Part shown: positions 61,630 through 64,000 of the stretch, one piece after another | How positions within the stretch are numbered: the first letter of the stretch is position 1 | Layout: each line of letters starts with the position of its first letter | Assembly (NCBI GenBank): GCA_964304625.1 | Contig: OZ199839.1 | Location: 372,001-436,000 of the forward strand | DNA length: 64,000 nt | Direction of reading: 5' to 3' | From: Kudoa neothunni | Taxonomy: Eukaryota; Cnidaria | Made by a program: the position numbers and the translations under genes | Notes under the pieces: generated by a model | Databases searched by the model: none | Seen by the model: the letters and a program-made list of their open reading frames with translations, nothing else | What the model was told of the DNA's origin: nothing

Positions 61630-62306
61630 CAACATCAATGGTTTGTTCCTGTGGAGGTCAAATGAAACTTTCTCCGAGGAACAATGCTGCTGTTTCAAGT
61701 CATGCAGGAAGGAATGCTCGTTGCGAAAGAACACGTTTTTCTATCAAGCCCAACTTTCTCTGTATCAAATTTTAAAGATTTTATATTGTTGGAGCGACGG
61801 AACAATCTTTCTTAATGAAAGAATGCCGTACTAATTCTTCCGCCACCATTGTGGATTGGAAAAATTTTATACGTGTCATTTGTTTGAGTCACTTCATTCG
61901 TAACCCAAACAAAGTTGGTGGCCCTGGCGTAAAAGTCCAAATAGACGGAAATCAAATCTGTAAGAGGAAGTTTGGGGTTGGTAGCATCCCAAAAAACCAA
62001 AATCTATGGATAGTTGTTGGTGTGGATGGGGATGGAAGAGTCTTTATGATGGAAACCGAAAAGAGAGACACTCCCACTCTTGAAAATATTATTATCACCC
62101 ATGATGAGAGGGGATCTGTTATACATACAGATGGATAGCCTGCCTATAGTTCACTCATTGAGCTAGGTTATGAATACGATCATGAGATAGTAATTCATGA
62201 TAGGGAGTTTGTCTCGTCTACAGGAGTTCACACCAATCGAATTGAGGAACCGTGGAGCGCTTTTAAGCGGAAATATTTCTCGATGACGAATAAAAAAAGG
62301 AAATGA
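61630..62306 (+). pseudogene. Merlin (IS1016/ISXO2-like) transposase, nearly complete but broken
   Basis: The zinc ribbon starts near 61637 (CSCGGQMKLS) and after a frame change continues CRKECSLRKNTFFYQAQLSL. A second shift near 61812 leads into 61815-62138, with VDWKNFIRVICLSHFI, GGPGVKVQIDGNQICKRKFG (first Asp) and NLWIVVGVDGDGRVF. VIHTDG (second Asp) is followed by a TAG where the family has TGG, a single-base nonsense change. The frame continues to FVSSTGVHTNRIEEPW (catalytic Glu block) and ends near 62304. All three catalytic residues are present, so this copy died fairly recently. Confidence 0.88.
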
Positions 62307-64000
62307 TCGCTTCCTGTATTGCCGAAAGGATATTTAAAAGACTCCACAGGAACCGTGTTCTTTCTAAACTTTTGGAAGCAATTAAACATATTTATATTTT
62401 GTGGATTTTATTTTATTGTGAAAATTTATATAATTATGTCATTTTCCAATCGTCAATGAATAAATATCTTTGGTAAATTACGGCACTGTTAAGTTTATTT
62501 TAATCAATGTTGTGTTAAACTATTTTTTTAGAATGATTATATATATATATATATTTATCAAATAATTAATGTTTTTGAATAAAATAACAATCTTCCGAAA
62601 ATTAAGTTAAAAGAGATTATTTTACATTAACTTAGGCTCATTAGGATACAATTAAAAAAGAAATGGCATGATATGTGATTTTTATCCACCTAAAAACTAT
62701 TAAAAATTATATTAAGATACAAATCTCATGATTCGACATATTGTTTTAGTTTATAAATTTTTTTAAAAAGGACACGTTATAAAATATAACAAATAAAATC
62801 AAGAATATCTATGACACTATTAAAAATATTCATTTATATATAATTTTCAAATTTTTAATATTTCAAATAATAAATATCATATTTTTTGTATTTGATAAAT
62901 TTTGTTTAAGTATGTCTAACTAAAGTAAATTAGATTTTATTGGGTACATATGTTATGAAACGTAAACATATCTAATTGTGGTTAGAAACCTTAAATTTAA
63001 TACGTCTCAACGCATACAGTTTAACTTAGAATAAGTCATCTCCAATCATTTACGAAACATGCAGGTTTCTATCTGAACATTTTTTAATATAAATTTAACA
63101 AAATTGTCGATAATTAATGAATATTAATTGGATTCAAACTATTTTACACCGATGTACACCACTTTTCATATGTATCTATATGATTGTACCATAATTTCGG
63201 GGAATTTTCGTTGTTTTATCCATACAAGTGTATTTACTTTAACCAGAAATATGAGAAAGGTTTTCATAGTACTTATTCGTGAATACAGGAATCTATGAGT
63301 TTAAATTTAAGAGTAAACCTATACTTCTTAATTCAAACCCATTTAACAATTTTTAACAAGCAGGGTGATTCTAAATTTTTAGCATTAATTCCTCTGGTAT
63401 CGTCTCAATGGGTAAATTTACAAAATGAAAATTTTTGAATGGTGATTTTTGGGGTACGTTTGTTTTGCTTTTGTAAAGCGAGCCAACGAAGAAATGTTGT
63501 AAGCATTATAATAAACAATGTTGGAGTTAAAATAATGGTTAATTCGTCCTTGAGCATTTTGAATGGTTCTAAAAAATTTCATTTTAAGATTGCAAACATT
63601 TTCTTCCTGATATTAAGGAATGTGTAATTTTAATAGTTCAGAAAAATCAATTTACACTCCAATGAAGAATTGATCAACTTATCCACTAGCCATGGCTGTT
63701 TAGCTGTACGCCCATAAAATTTCTCCAAAATAACCACATTCGAAATTTTAACGGTACAATAATATTTTTTAATAAATGGTATTTTTATCTTACGAAAGCT
63801 TTAAATTCTCTTCTCCAACTGAATGTAATATATAAACTTGTTCTACAGATTTCAGTTATTTCAAAATTCTATAAAACTTAGAAATAGTCTCACGAAATAG
63901 AATGCCCATAATCAAATAGGATTCACGAGCATATTCAGACATGGTGGGTGACACAAGAATGCACGAACAGAACAGTTTCTACTTATTAGTAAATGTTTTT
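62307..64000. other. Intergenic, nothing supported
   Basis: AT-rich DNA including a TA microsatellite near 62541. No exons recognised; a gene edge beyond the window cannot be excluded. Confidence 0.4.

Noticed and set aside
1-64000. CRISPR arrays, bacterial operons, rRNA genes, reverse transcriptase or retroviral genes
   Set aside because: None seen; the Merlin/IS1016-like genes could suggest bacteria, but they lie among intron-bearing animal genes.

Overview
This is a strongly AT-rich nuclear window from an animal. Its genes are split by very short spliceosomal introns (mostly 39-59 bp, GT..AG). It holds single-copy metazoan genes (PDCD10, EXOC6/Sec15, ERMP1, GET3, ETFB, IMPDH), a gene with Gly-X-Y collagen triplets, and many decayed DNA transposons (piggyBac, Merlin/IS1016-like, pogo/Tigger, MITEs). 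Genes are sparse and small, and the spaces between them are full of old repeats. A myxozoan-like parasitic cnidarian would fit (micro-introns, AT bias, abundant Merlin and piggyBac remnants). That placement is an inference; the sequence itself only shows a metazoan with a micro-intron genome.

Layout. 0.7-1.8 kb: inverted copy of a 1.1-1.2 kb dispersed repeat. 2.6-4.0 kb (-): short-collagen protein gene. 4.3-4.5 kb (+): possible tiny single-pass membrane protein. 7.2-10.1 kb: TTAA-bounded piggyBac with a dead transposase. 11.5-14.5 kb (-): 893-residue type I membrane protein built of six cysteine-rich modules, the most novel gene here. 15.2-16.1 kb: Merlin remnant and tRNA-headed SINE. 17.3-19.4 kb: three repeat types. 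20.0-21.2 kb (-): GET3 ATPase. 22-25.8 kb: dispersed repeats. 26.1-30.8 kb (+): exocyst subunit Sec15/EXOC6 in 25 exons. 31-35.3 kb: nested repeats. 36.0-36.9 kb (+): PDCD10/CCM3. 37.2-39.5 kb: a near-intact piggyBac with exact TTAA ends. 41.7-42.6 kb: TTAA MITE. 43.4-44.4 kb (+): ETF beta subunit. 45.7-48.6 kb: Merlin and piggyBac scraps. 51.1-54.2 kb (+): ERMP1-type ER metallopeptidase. 55.5-57.7 kb (-): IMP dehydrogenase, convergent with ERMP1. 58.9-60.3 kb: pogo/Tigger element. 60.5-61.1 kb: inverted repeat copy. 61.6-62.3 kb: Merlin pseudogene. The remainder is intergenic.

The genes share no single pathway. GET3 (tail-anchored protein insertion), ERMP1 (ER membrane peptidase), EXOC6 (exocytic vesicle tethering), the collagen-domain protein and the modular surface protein all concern the secretory route or cell surface. 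ETFB (mitochondrial electron transfer) and IMPDH (guanine nucleotide synthesis) are metabolic. PDCD10 is a kinase scaffold. I rebuilt exons by following reading frame and phase through GT..AG junctions and comparing with remembered family sequences. The six conserved genes and the modular protein close in frame from start to stop.
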